Assembly (NCBI GenBank): GCA_015491275.1
Contig: WFWF01000094.1
Span: 1-11,152, forward strand
From: Aquificales bacterium
GTDB taxonomy: Bacteria; Aquificota; Aquificia; Aquificales; Aquificaceae
Reading direction: 5' to 3'
Length of the DNA: 11,152 nucleotides
Below the pieces are notes generated by a model that was not told the origin of the DNA, ran no database searches, and saw only the letters and a list, made by a program, of their open reading frames with translations. This document shows positions 1 to 5,586 of the stretch, one piece after another. Each line of letters begins with the position of its first letter. The first letter of the stretch is position 1. The position numbers and the translations under genes are program-made.

Positions 1-746
1 ATTATAAGGTGTTTAGGTAAATAATCTATATTGAAGATAGAATCGCTGGTATGTATCTTTGCATTTTCAATACCGGGAATAGAAGGTATGAATGGACTTG
101 AACCGGTTGTTATAATAGCTTTAAAAAAAGTAATTTCTTCATCTCCTACCTGTGCCCTTTTATCACCTATAAATTCTCCCCTTGCCTGTTTATATTTAAT
201 GGAGGGATAAGCGTCAAGAACATTCCAATACTTTTCCTTCCTCATATTGTCAACGAGCACCTTAAGTTCTTCAGAAACCTTTTTAAAATCAATGGTACCA
301 TCACTGTTCTTAATACTTTCATACTTGGGTTTCTTTATCCTATGAAACTCCTTAGCCACATCTATAAGGAATTTTGAAGGTATGCAACCCCTGTTAAGAC
401 ATGTTCCGCCTATTACATTGTTTTCCGCTATTAAAACCTTTGCGCCGAGATCGGATGCCCTTATTGCTGATGCAAAACCTGCGGAACCCCCTCCGAGGAT
501 AAAAAGATCATATACATTGCCCTTGGTTATATAGATCTGAAGATTCTCTACGAACTTTTCCGCCTTATACCCCGCCTTTTCCACCGCCTTCACTAACTCC
601 GATAAATCCGCTTCTCCTTCAACTTCAGCATATCCCTGAGGAAAGAAAACTTCCGCCCTCTTAACTCCTTCAACACCTTCCAGCGATCTCTTTATTGTAA
701 TTGCACAGTGTTCACAGGTCATTCCGTAGATTTTTAACTTTAACAT
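1..746 (-). CDS. merA: Mercuric reductase MerA, N-terminal part (cut by window edge)
   Basis: MerA is a cytoplasmic FAD/NADPH flavoenzyme that reduces Hg(II) to volatile Hg(0). The 248 complete codons visible read through without stop or frameshift. Residues 1-68 form a heavy-metal-associated domain with the metal-binding motif GMTCEHC (Cys11, Cys14). A Rossmann FAD-binding motif GGGSAG follows at about 85-90, then the redox-active disulfide motif GGTCLNRGCIPSK (Cys116, Cys121). The C-terminal half, with NADPH site and dimer interface, and where MerA would show its terminal Cys pair, lies outside the window. The start ATG follows GGAGG by 6 nt, and that Shine-Dalgarno lies in the last codons of merT, so the two genes are translationally linked. 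The motif CLNRGC is closer to some dihydrolipoamide dehydrogenases than to the textbook MerA CVNVGC. The HMA domain and the merT neighbour still make MerA the best call. A different HMA-fused disulfide reductase is the alternative. Confidence 0.87.
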   Translation of the reverse strand, partial: MLKLKIYGMTCEHCAITIKRSLEGVEGVKRAEVFFPQGYAEVEGEADLSELVKAVEKAGYKAEKFVENLQIYITKGNVYDLFILGGGSAGFASAIRASDLGAKVLIAENNVIGGTCLNRGCIPSKFLIDVAKEFHRIKKPKYESIKNSDGTIDFKKVSEELKVLVDNMRKEKYWNVLDAYPSIKYKQARGEFIGDKRAQVGDEEITFFKAIITTGSSPFIPSIPGIENAKIHTSDSIFNIDYLPKHLI

Positions 747-748
747 CT

Positions 749-1102
749 TTAACCTCCATAAATCTTTTCCAGTACATAAGGATATATTGTTGCAAAAAGA
801 AGAAGAAATAAAGCGGCCCACATGATACCCTTACTTAGCTTTCTGGTCCAGGAAGGTTCTTCGCATGTACACTCTGGTGTTCCCTTTTTTATACGGTTCT
901 TCAGGTAAAGTTTATAAAAGGAATAGGCTACCGCTGTATATCCTATAAGTAAAAAAAGGGGTCTGTAAGGTTCCAGGATGCTTAAAGATACGAGCCCGCT
1001 CGCGGATACACCGAATACTACAAAGAGGGTCGGACCTATACAGCACGATGCTGCAAGCAAGGATGCGATTGACCCGAAAATACTGCTTATCATTTCTCTC
1101 AT
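749..1102 (-). CDS. merT: Mercuric ion transporter MerT
   Basis: MerT is an inner-membrane protein that brings Hg(II) into the cytoplasm for reduction by MerA. The 117-residue product matches the usual length of about 116. It has three hydrophobic segments (about 8-35, 48-66 and 92-112). Family hallmarks are the vicinal cysteine pair in helix 1 (Cys20-Cys21, in SCCIGP), the LEPYRP motif after helix 1, and a cytoplasmic-loop cysteine pair (Cys78 and Cys80, in ECTC) that would hand Hg to the MerA HMA domain. I chose the ATG at 1102. An in-frame ATG at 1135 exists, but it lies in the promoter, just upstream of the -10 box, so it should not be in the transcript. The chosen ATG has AGGGGG about 9 nt upstream. 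merA follows after 2 bp. No MerP-like periplasmic gene is present, and the HMA domain fused to MerA may take part of that role. Confidence 0.88.
   Translation of the reverse strand: MREMISSIFGSIASLLAASCCIGPTLFVVFGVSASGLVSLSILEPYRPLFLLIGYTAVAYSFYKLYLKNRIKKGTPECTCEEPSWTRKLSKGIMWAALFLLLFATIYPYVLEKIYGG
753..757 (-). promoter_or_regulatory. Ribosome binding site of merA inside the merT stop region
   Basis: On the minus strand GGAGG ends 6 nt before the merA ATG and overlaps the final Tyr-Gly-Gly codons of merT. It fixes the merA start at 746 and implies translational coupling of the two genes. Confidence 0.75.
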
Positions 1103-1126
1103 ATACCTATACCCCCTATAGGTATA
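1102..1126. promoter_or_regulatory. Candidate operator: perfect 10-bp inverted repeat at the mer promoter
   Basis: The arms TATACCTATA (1102-1111) and TATAGGTATA (1117-1126) are perfectly complementary and flank five C (plus strand). The repeat begins at the last base of the -10 box, covers the expected transcription start and ends at the merT ATG, the usual place for a repressor operator. Read on the minus strand it contains TACC, four bases, then GGGGGTA. That is the spacing I remember for CsoR-family operators such as B. subtilis copZA. An ArsR-type repressor is the alternative. The same repeat would fold as a hairpin only in a longer read-through transcript. Confidence 0.55.
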
Positions 1127-1154
1127 ATATATCATTTGAATTTAATAGGATCAA
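1126..1154 (-). promoter_or_regulatory. Sigma-70-type promoter of the merT-merA operon
   Basis: On the minus strand there is a -35 box TTGATC (1154-1149), a spacer of exactly 17 bp and a -10 box TATATT (1131-1126). Transcription should begin near 1117-1119, giving a leader of about 16 nt before the merT ATG. The 17-bp spacing differs from the long 19-20-bp spacing of MerR-activated promoters. Confidence 0.6.
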
Positions 1155-1182
1155 CTATTTCTTATCTTTATGACCCAATACT

Positions 1183-2823
1183 TCAGGTGGTAAACCTATC
1201 CAATCTTTTGTTTAATTCAACCGTTATATCTCTTAAGTGTTCCGTTGCTGTTGCAATTTCTTCTACACTTTTAGCGTTTCCTGTGGCAAGCTGATCTATT
1301 TCTTTAATTTGTTTTATTATTTCTTCAACCGCTACCTTATTTTCTTGAAATCCCTTTAATATGTCATCATAGGTTAAATCGGCGGTTTTCATACTTTCAC
1401 TCATTGTTTTGAATCTCCGTCCTATTTCTTCGGCAAATTTTGATAAATCCGTTATGGCACCCGAGTTTTTTCTCATTTGGTTAGCTATTTCAACTACGGA
1501 TTCATTAATTGTGCTTATAATCTCCTGTATATGATTAAGGGATTGTTTAATTTTATGGGCAAGTTTTCTTACCTCTTCCGCCACAACTGTGAAACCCCTT
1601 CCGCTGTCTCCTGCTCTTGCTGCTTCAATAGCAGCATTTAAGGAAAGTATATCGGTTTGCTCTGCTATATCCGAAATCATTTTAACTATTGAGCTTATTT
1701 CTGAGGATCTCTCTTTTAACTTTTCTATACCCCTTGAAAGCTCCAATTCGTTATCCGCCACATGTTTTACTGCATTGCCTACCTCTTCCATTTTGTCTTG
1801 GGTTTCACTCAATTCTTTCATAGCTCCCTTTATCACATCTCTTGCTTTTATGGCACCATCGTTAATCTCTTTTATTGTTGATAATACACTTTCTCCTTCC
1901 TTTCTTATAACCTGAACGGATCTTGCCATCTTTTCCACATTTGCACTGACGTGATGTGCTGTTGCTGCTAATTCATCAGAAATATTTGAATTTTCATTAG
2001 CAACCTGCTTTGCTTCTCTTATTGCAGAATTTAAACTTTTAAGGGATTCGGAGAAACTGTTAAGTGTCTGTCCGAACTCATCCCTTGATGTATAACTTGT
2101 TTTAACCGTTAAGTTCCCTTTTGATAATTCCTTCATTGAACTCTGAATTTCTGAAAGAGGCACCCTTATTGATTTTATTAGATTAAGTTTTAATAAGATG
2201 GCAAGTATAATCACTAAAAAAATAACACTCCACGTTATACCCATTACATTGGAATATATCTTATTTGCATTTTGGAACCTTCTATGAGCCCTTTTCTCTT
2301 GATATTTAATAAGTGAATTTAGATTATCCCTTGCTTCTCTAAATATCGGGAGGGCTTTTCTGAAAAAAATATTTTCAGCTTTCCTTATATTTGTTTCATA
2401 GGTATTATTACTAACCAAAGGTATTACTTCATTTTCAACAATATTTACAAATTCTTTCCACTTCTTTTCAAATTCAGTTATATGCCTTTTTTCTTCCGGA
2501 CTTAATCTTGTCTCCTTATACTTATCTATTCCTGCTTGGACCCTTTCTTTTTGTTTTGACATGTGTTCAATGTGTCTTACTGAATTTTCATCTCCACCTT
2601 CAAGTGTGAACCTGAGTGTTCTATCCCTATACCTGTACATAGCACCTTTTATTCCGTTGAGGGATATTAAAGGCTTTAGCTCCTGAGTGTATAAATTAAC
2701 AACCCTTTTATTTATGCTGCCGGATCCAAAAAGGCTTACCGCTCCTAAAACTATTATTCCAGATATTATTATTCCTATGGTTATACCTATTTTCCAAGGT
2801 GTAGAAAGATTTTTTAATTTCAT
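1183..2823 (-). CDS. Methyl-accepting chemotaxis protein (chemoreceptor)
   Basis: This is a 546-residue transmembrane chemoreceptor that senses a periplasmic ligand and signals through CheW/CheA. Transmembrane helix 1 is at about 10-32. It is followed by a periplasmic domain of about 160 residues rich in long helices, consistent with a four-helix-bundle (4HB_MCP) sensor. Transmembrane helix 2 is at about 194-213, then HAMP (about 215-267), then the coiled-coil signalling domain. The hairpin tip at about 386-419 is well conserved: EQTDILSLNAAIEAARAGD followed by GRGFTVVAEEVRKLA. There is no C-terminal NWETF-type CheR tether. The start at 2823 is set by AGGAGGT 7 nt upstream. The open frame extends 31 codons further, but those residues are polar and precede the natural N-terminal helix. 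No che genes are nearby, so this is an isolated receptor. The ligand cannot be told from the sequence. Confidence 0.93.
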   Translation of the reverse strand: MKLKNLSTPWKIGITIGIIISGIIVLGAVSLFGSGSINKRVVNLYTQELKPLISLNGIKGAMYRYRDRTLRFTLEGGDENSVRHIEHMSKQKERVQAGIDKYKETRLSPEEKRHITEFEKKWKEFVNIVENEVIPLVSNNTYETNIRKAENIFFRKALPIFREARDNLNSLIKYQEKRAHRRFQNANKIYSNVMGITWSVIFLVIILAILLKLNLIKSIRVPLSEIQSSMKELSKGNLTVKTSYTSRDEFGQTLNSFSESLKSLNSAIREAKQVANENSNISDELAATAHHVSANVEKMARSVQVIRKEGESVLSTIKEINDGAIKARDVIKGAMKELSETQDKMEEVGNAVKHVADNELELSRGIEKLKERSSEISSIVKMISDIAEQTDILSLNAAIEAARAGDSGRGFTVVAEEVRKLAHKIKQSLNHIQEIISTINESVVEIANQMRKNSGAITDLSKFAEEIGRRFKTMSESMKTADLTYDDILKGFQENKVAVEEIIKQIKEIDQLATGNAKSVEEIATATEHLRDITVELNKRLDRFTT

Positions 2824-2830
2824 ATCCGCA

Positions 2831-2837
2831 ACCTCCT
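2831..2837 (-). promoter_or_regulatory. Strong ribosome binding site of the chemoreceptor gene
   Basis: AGGAGGT on the minus strand sits 7 nt before the ATG at 2823. It decides this start over the upstream in-frame ATG at 2916, which lies upstream of the predicted promoter and would not be in the transcript. Confidence 0.8.
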
Positions 2838-2872
2838 GTATTTGAAAAGTAAACTTTATACAATCATTTATA

Positions 2873-2899
2873 TAATCGCTTTTCTGAATCCAATGTTTA
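2873..2899 (-). promoter_or_regulatory. Likely sigma-28 (FliA) promoter of the chemoreceptor gene
   Basis: On the minus strand, TAAACATT (2899-2892), 11 bp, then AGCGATTA (2880-2873). The FliA consensus is TAAAGTTT, 11 bp, GCCGATAA. The TAAA, the spacing and the CGAT core agree. The expected start near 2866 leaves a leader of about 43 nt carrying the AGGAGGT site. Control by the flagellar sigma factor is typical for chemoreceptors. Confidence 0.6.
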
Positions 2900-2965
2900 T
2901 CTTGATTGCTTACCATTTACATTCTTAAATTGATAAAACTTAATTATGTTGTAATTTTTTTGTCT

Positions 2966-2983
2966 TATAAATGTTCATTTATA
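2966..2983. repeat. Near-palindrome of 8-bp arms just outside the IS right end
   Basis: TATAAATG and CATTTATA flank two T. The dyad lies 8 bp beyond the predicted right end of the tnpB element and about 70 bp upstream of the sigma-28 promoter. It could be an operator remaining from the pre-insertion site. It also falls in the stretch that would be the guide segment of the omegaRNA. No function is established. Confidence 0.4.
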
Positions 2984-2991
2984 GTAAATAG

Positions 2992-3160
2992 GTGAACCTC
3001 TCCTCCCTTACGGAAGGAGCTTCTGGTAGGGGACTATGCCCCATCCAGAAGACCCACACGGGGATTCTTGCTTCAACGAGGGATGGCTAACTACCTCTTT
3101 TGAGGTAGCCCCGCCAGTGCCCTCTCCTTGAGGCTACGTTCGGGTCGCCCCGACCCTACC
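2992..3160 (-). ncRNA. Predicted TnpB omegaRNA (reRNA) from the element right end
   Basis: TnpB nucleases use an RNA that overlaps the 3' end of tnpB and runs to the element's right end, with the guide taken from the flank. This region is dense in hairpins on the minus strand. GGGTCG and CGACCC (3156-3142) form a 6-bp stem with a 3-nt loop inside the tnpB tail. CTACCTCAAAAGAGGTAG (3108-3091) is a 7-bp stem with an AAAA loop. At 3051-3020, outer arms CTTCTGG/CCAGAAG enclose an inner GGGG/CCCC stem. A last imperfect hairpin lies at 3018-3002. The guide would begin at 2991 and run leftwards with CTATTTACTATAAATG. The 5' limit is a guess. Confidence 0.6.
3002..3017 (-). repeat. Right-end copy of the 16-bp end motif
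   Basis: On the minus strand CCTTCCGTAAGGGAGG. It differs at one position from the left-end copy at 4330-4345 and has the same orientation. It folds as a short imperfect hairpin and may be the structure a TnpA acting in trans would recognise. Confidence 0.6.
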
Positions 3161-4285
3161 ACCCTTGAGGCGGGCGAGACCTTTTTGCAAGATGTTCACA
3201 CTCGCATTGTAATCCCTGTCCATTACCGCCCCACATTCAGGACACTCGTGCAACCTTTCAGCTAAGGTCTTGGGAACCCTAAAACCACATACAGAGCAGT
3301 CCTGAGTTGTATAGGACGGGTCAACCCTTACCACCCTTGCCCCTGCCATTACAGCTTTGTAGGTGGCAAAGGTGATAAGTGTCCCCCATCCCGCATCAAG
3401 TATCAGCTTCGCTAAACTGCTACTCTGAACAAGCCCTTTTATGTTCAGGTTCTCAAAGCTTATGTGGTCATAATTGTTTACAAGATACCTTGACACCTTG
3501 TGTAGAAAGTCTCTCCTCGCATTCTTTACCTCCTCGTGAATCTTAGCCACTCTCTTCCTCTGTCTCTCCCGGTTGTTTGACCCTTTTTCTTTTCTTGAAA
3601 GCTTCTTCTGTTCCCTTTTGAGTCTTCTTTCAGGTCTCTGCAAAAATTTAGGATGCTCTACGAACTCCCCCTCTGAGGTGGTAGCAAGGTTCTTGACACC
3701 AAGGTCTATCCCCACAGCTTTTTCCTGAGCTTCCTTCAGTATCTCATCAAGTTCTACTTCAACCGTTATGCACACATACCACTTTCCTGAAGGTTCTCTT
3801 TTTATGGTAACCGTCCTTGCTCTTGTCCAGTCTATTTCTCTGTGAAGTCTAATCTTTATCTTCTCAAGCTTGATAACTTCCACGAGTCTGTCTTTTTGTT
3901 TCATCCACACTTGTGGGAAGGTGAATGAGTTGTATTCAGAGAGTTTCTTTTTCTTGGGATATTTGGCTTCTTTTCTGAAGAACTTCCAGAAGGCGTTATC
4001 TACTCTTCTCAAACAATCTTGAAGGACTTGGGAGTGGACGAGCTTCAGGGTTGGGTCTTTCTTCTTTAGCTCGGGAAGGGAATTCTGCTGATGGGAGTAT
4101 GTGATAGTTTTCTTTTCCTCTTTCCATGTTCTCTTTCTCTCTTCAAGTGCATGGTTGTATAGGTTGCAAAGAACATAGAGCCAGTTTTCCATTCTGTATT
4201 CCAGTAGAACGGATGGGTAAGCTCTGAACTTGTAAGTCAGTAAGAATTTAGTCTCTTTCTTGGTTCTGGATATAGCTTCCTCCAA
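3134..4285 (-). CDS. tnpB: TnpB, RNA-guided RuvC nuclease of an IS605-family element
   Basis: TnpB is the ancestor of Cas12: guided by omegaRNA, it cuts DNA next to a short TAM sequence and helps keep the element at its donor site. The 383-residue protein has the family order. An N-terminal wedge/REC region begins near YKFRAYPS (18-25). Split RuvC motifs are GIDLGVKN (Asp194), SFENL (Glu278) and DRDYNASVNI (Asp358), so the catalytic triad is intact. A zinc ribbon has Cys330, Cys333, Cys348 and Cys351. The typical segment DAGWG plus VDPSYTTQDCSVCG is also present. The 5' end is uncertain: the frame opens with TTG at 4285, and GGAGG overlaps that very codon, so initiation may occur a little downstream at a non-ATG codon. 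Conserved homology begins only near residue 16. The gene and its flanks look more GC-rich than the neighbouring chemoreceptor, in line with acquisition by transfer. Confidence 0.93.
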   Translation of the reverse strand: MEEAISRTKKETKFLLTYKFRAYPSVLLEYRMENWLYVLCNLYNHALEERKRTWKEEKKTITYSHQQNSLPELKKKDPTLKLVHSQVLQDCLRRVDNAFWKFFRKEAKYPKKKKLSEYNSFTFPQVWMKQKDRLVEVIKLEKIKIRLHREIDWTRARTVTIKREPSGKWYVCITVEVELDEILKEAQEKAVGIDLGVKNLATTSEGEFVEHPKFLQRPERRLKREQKKLSRKEKGSNNRERQRKRVAKIHEEVKNARRDFLHKVSRYLVNNYDHISFENLNIKGLVQSSSLAKLILDAGWGTLITFATYKAVMAGARVVRVDPSYTTQDCSVCGFRVPKTLAERLHECPECGAVMDRDYNASVNILQKGLARLKGGRVGATRT

Positions 4286-4301
4286 TTATTATATTCGCCA
4301 A

Positions 4302-4315
4302 CGCCCTTACGGGCG
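4302..4315. repeat. Hairpin in the left end / tnpB leader
   Basis: CGCCCTTACGGGCG is a 5-bp perfect stem with a TTAC loop, placed 16 bp upstream of the tnpB TTG. It may be a left-end structure for single-strand transposition or a translational control hairpin. Confidence 0.5.
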
Positions 4316-4329
4316 ATACCTTGCACAAC

Positions 4330-4345
4330 CCTACCTTACGGAAGG
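4330..4345 (-). repeat. Left-end copy of the 16-bp end motif
   Basis: On the minus strand CCTTCCGTAAGGTAGG, 15 of 16 bases shared with the right-end copy. Sharing at both ends and nowhere else that I noticed supports its being part of the mobile unit. Confidence 0.6.
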
Positions 4346-4410
4346 GGACTTAGGGCGTGGATTTAGTTAAAGCATTAATCTGGTTATGAGTATTTTGCTG
4401 CAAAAATAGC

Positions 4411-4442
4411 TTGGAGTTAAAATTTAGGTATTATAGTATAAT
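4411..4442 (+). promoter_or_regulatory. Possible promoter of the secreted-protein gene at 4492
   Basis: A perfect -10 box TATAAT lies at 4437-4442. The nearest -35-like box is TTGGAG (4411-4416), but the spacer is 20 bp, longer than ideal. The leader would be about 43 nt. Confidence 0.4.
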
Positions 4443-4453
4443 AAAAGAAAGGA

Positions 4454-4470
4454 ATACTTATATAAAGTAT
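4454..4470. repeat. Small dyad in the leader of the gene at 4492
   Basis: ATACTT and AAGTAT (6-bp arms) flank five bases. The dyad lies in the presumed 5' leader, 21 bp before the ATG. It could be a weak operator or a leader hairpin. In such AT-rich DNA it may also be chance. Confidence 0.3.
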
Positions 4471-4491
4471 GCTTAGAAGTGTTAAGGGAAT

Positions 4492-5103
4492 ATGAAAGGG
4501 CTTTTTATATTATTAACTATTGTTTTTTATTTCTCTTTTGGTTTGGACAACCCTTCCGTTTTGCTTGAAAAGTGTCTTTCTCAAAAAAAGTTTAAAGCTT
4601 GCAAAAAAATAGCCGAAGCTTATTTTATTGTAGGTTTAACAGCAGAAGATTTAGGGCACGGTTATGTGGATTTTAGCGATTTTGTTAACACATATAGGTT
4701 CTTTATGTCACTCAGTTGCGAATATGGAAATATAAGAGGGTGCATGGAAATAATGTCTTTCCAAATCAGTTATGTAAAATATACCTTGAATTACATTTTG
4801 GACAGGGAGTCTGAATTAATAAAAGAGAAAAACCAGTGGGCTTTTAACTTAATTATAGAGGAGTATAAAAGAACAAAATATATACACAGTATAGCCTGCA
4901 GCGATAAAAAGACTATCTCTGTAATATCTATGCTAAGTAAAAGTTATAAGGAGTCCTGTAATGAATTACATAATTACATACAGCAGCTTAAAGGTTTTAT
5001 GATAAGACACATAGGTTTAGAAGAGGAATATATCAACAAAATTAATACACCTAAGAAATTTCCTCTTCCGGATAATATGAAACATTTACTGGAATATAAA
5101 TAG
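4492..5103 (+). CDS. Secreted protein with paired cysteines, unknown function (degenerate Sel1/Hcp-like?)
   Basis: I do not recognise this 203-residue protein with confidence. It opens with a clear signal peptide (hydrophobic residues 4-17, likely cleavage after SFG near 17), so it should be exported to the periplasm or beyond. The mature part is helical and has six cysteines at 28, 37, 76, 84, 136 and 156. The segment SCEYGNIRGCMEI (Cys76-x7-Cys84) resembles the disulfide-closed helix pairs of Sel1-like/Hcp repeat proteins, and Cys28-x8-Cys37 is similar. The regular repeat length and the LG/A-A-Y signatures of those families are mostly missing. The ATG is preceded by AAGGGA at good distance. 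The gene stands alone between the tnpB element and the convergent cyclotransferase gene. The function remains open. Confidence 0.7.
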   Translation: MKGLFILLTIVFYFSFGLDNPSVLLEKCLSQKKFKACKKIAEAYFIVGLTAEDLGHGYVDFSDFVNTYRFFMSLSCEYGNIRGCMEIMSFQISYVKYTLNYILDRESELIKEKNQWAFNLIIEEYKRTKYIHSIACSDKKTISVISMLSKSYKESCNELHNYIQQLKGFMIRHIGLEEEYINKINTPKKFPLPDNMKHLLEYK

Positions 5104-5147
5104 ACAGAAGGTTTTGATATAAAGCGCTCCACAAAAATACTGCGAGA

Positions 5148-5531
5148 TTACTTCCATCTACCCGAAGGTATATAAGTGAGTTTTTCCTTACTGAAAGGTG
5201 GATACTCAGGATTTCCTATGTACGCATAGGCTTTTTTTATACCTGTGAGTGTGTAAACTGTAATAATTTTTCTTATATAAGCTCCTTTAGGAACTCCTTC
5301 CACTTCATCAAGTATATTTAAAATTTCTTCCGTATTTTTGACAGTATAAACCTCTCCGTAAACTTTGTCTTTACCTTCAAAGACTACTGGGTATCCGTAA
5401 GGAGTATCGTACAAAGAACCCTTTATATAAGCTTTTTCCTTTTCAACAATAAAAGGTTTTATTAGATGATGTAATCTAAAACCCTCTTTTAAAGTTCCGT
5501 AAACGAATATCTTGTTTATGGGACCCCTCAC
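5148..5531 (-). CDS. Gamma-glutamylcyclotransferase (AIG2/GGCT)-like protein
   Basis: GGCT-like proteins release 5-oxoproline from gamma-glutamyl amines or peptides, and many bacterial members have unknown substrates. The hallmark substrate-binding motif VYGTLKEG comes near the N-terminus. The motif LDEVEG further on carries the expected catalytic glutamate. The C-terminal half, with AYAYIG and a PSGRW tail, is usual for the family. The size (about 127 residues) fits a single-domain member. The start is uncertain. The open frame continues upstream to 5669, but that part is antisense to tpiA and would add an unrelated hydrophobic segment. I chose GTG at 5531, seven codons before the YGTL strand, although it has no clear Shine-Dalgarno. 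It is divergent from tpiA (55 bp between starts) and convergent with the gene at 4492. The substrate is unknown. Confidence 0.78.
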   Translation of the reverse strand: MRGPINKIFVYGTLKEGFRLHHLIKPFIVEKEKAYIKGSLYDTPYGYPVVFEGKDKVYGEVYTVKNTEEILNILDEVEGVPKGAYIRKIITVYTLTGIKKAYAYIGNPEYPPFSKEKLTYIPSGRWK

Positions 5532-5556
5532 TAAGTTTATTTTATCTTCCAAGAGC

Positions 5557-5585
5557 TTGAAATAAATATGTTCATATAGGATAAT
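5557..5585 (+). promoter_or_regulatory. Candidate promoter of tpiA
   Basis: TTGAAA (5557-5562), a 17-bp spacer and GATAAT (5580-5585). Transcription would begin at about 5592, which would exclude the ATG at 5587 and make the ATG at 5596 nearly leaderless. The first ATG has AGGA 5 nt upstream, so the two signals conflict and only one can be right. Confidence 0.4.
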
Positions 5586-5586
5586 A

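Larger units (their letters stand above)
2992..4365 (-). mobile_element. IS200/IS605-superfamily element, tnpB-only (IS1341-type)
   Basis: The element is about 1.37 kb, carries only tnpB and has no TnpA Y1 transposase or serine recombinase, so it would be mobile only if a related TnpA acts in trans. On the minus strand the left end reads TTTAAC then TAAATCCACGCCC. The right end contains GAAGCAAGAATCCCC, a structured region, and finishes GGTTCAC. The 16-bp motif CCTTCCGTAAGGKAGG occurs near both ends in the same orientation (4345-4330 and 3017-3002). There are no terminal inverted repeats or target duplication, as expected for this superfamily. The exact boundaries are estimated from end-sequence style and could be off by several bases. 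It sits in the intergenic space between the chemoreceptor promoter and the gene at 4492 and interrupts no recognisable gene. Confidence 0.75.

Noticed and set aside
1103..1135. 11-codon N-terminal extension of MerT
   Set aside because: Its ATG lies in the spacer just upstream of the -10 box, and its codons are the operator repeat itself.
1102..1154. MerR-type operator between -35 and -10
   Set aside because: The spacer is a normal 17 bp and holds no dyad; the only strong dyad lies downstream of the -10 box.
1589..1915. Plus-strand open frame of 108 codons
   Set aside because: It mirrors the conserved signalling domain of the chemoreceptor on the other strand and has the Ser/Leu/Ile-rich composition of an antisense shadow.
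2824..2916. 31-codon N-terminal extension of the chemoreceptor
   Set aside because: The ATG at 2823 has a strong AGGAGGT site and leads directly into the first transmembrane helix; the extension is polar and its start lies upstream of the predicted sigma-28 promoter.
3091..3108. Terminator of tnpB
   Set aside because: This 7-bp stem with AAAA loop has no T-run on its downstream side on the minus strand and lies in the middle of the predicted omegaRNA.
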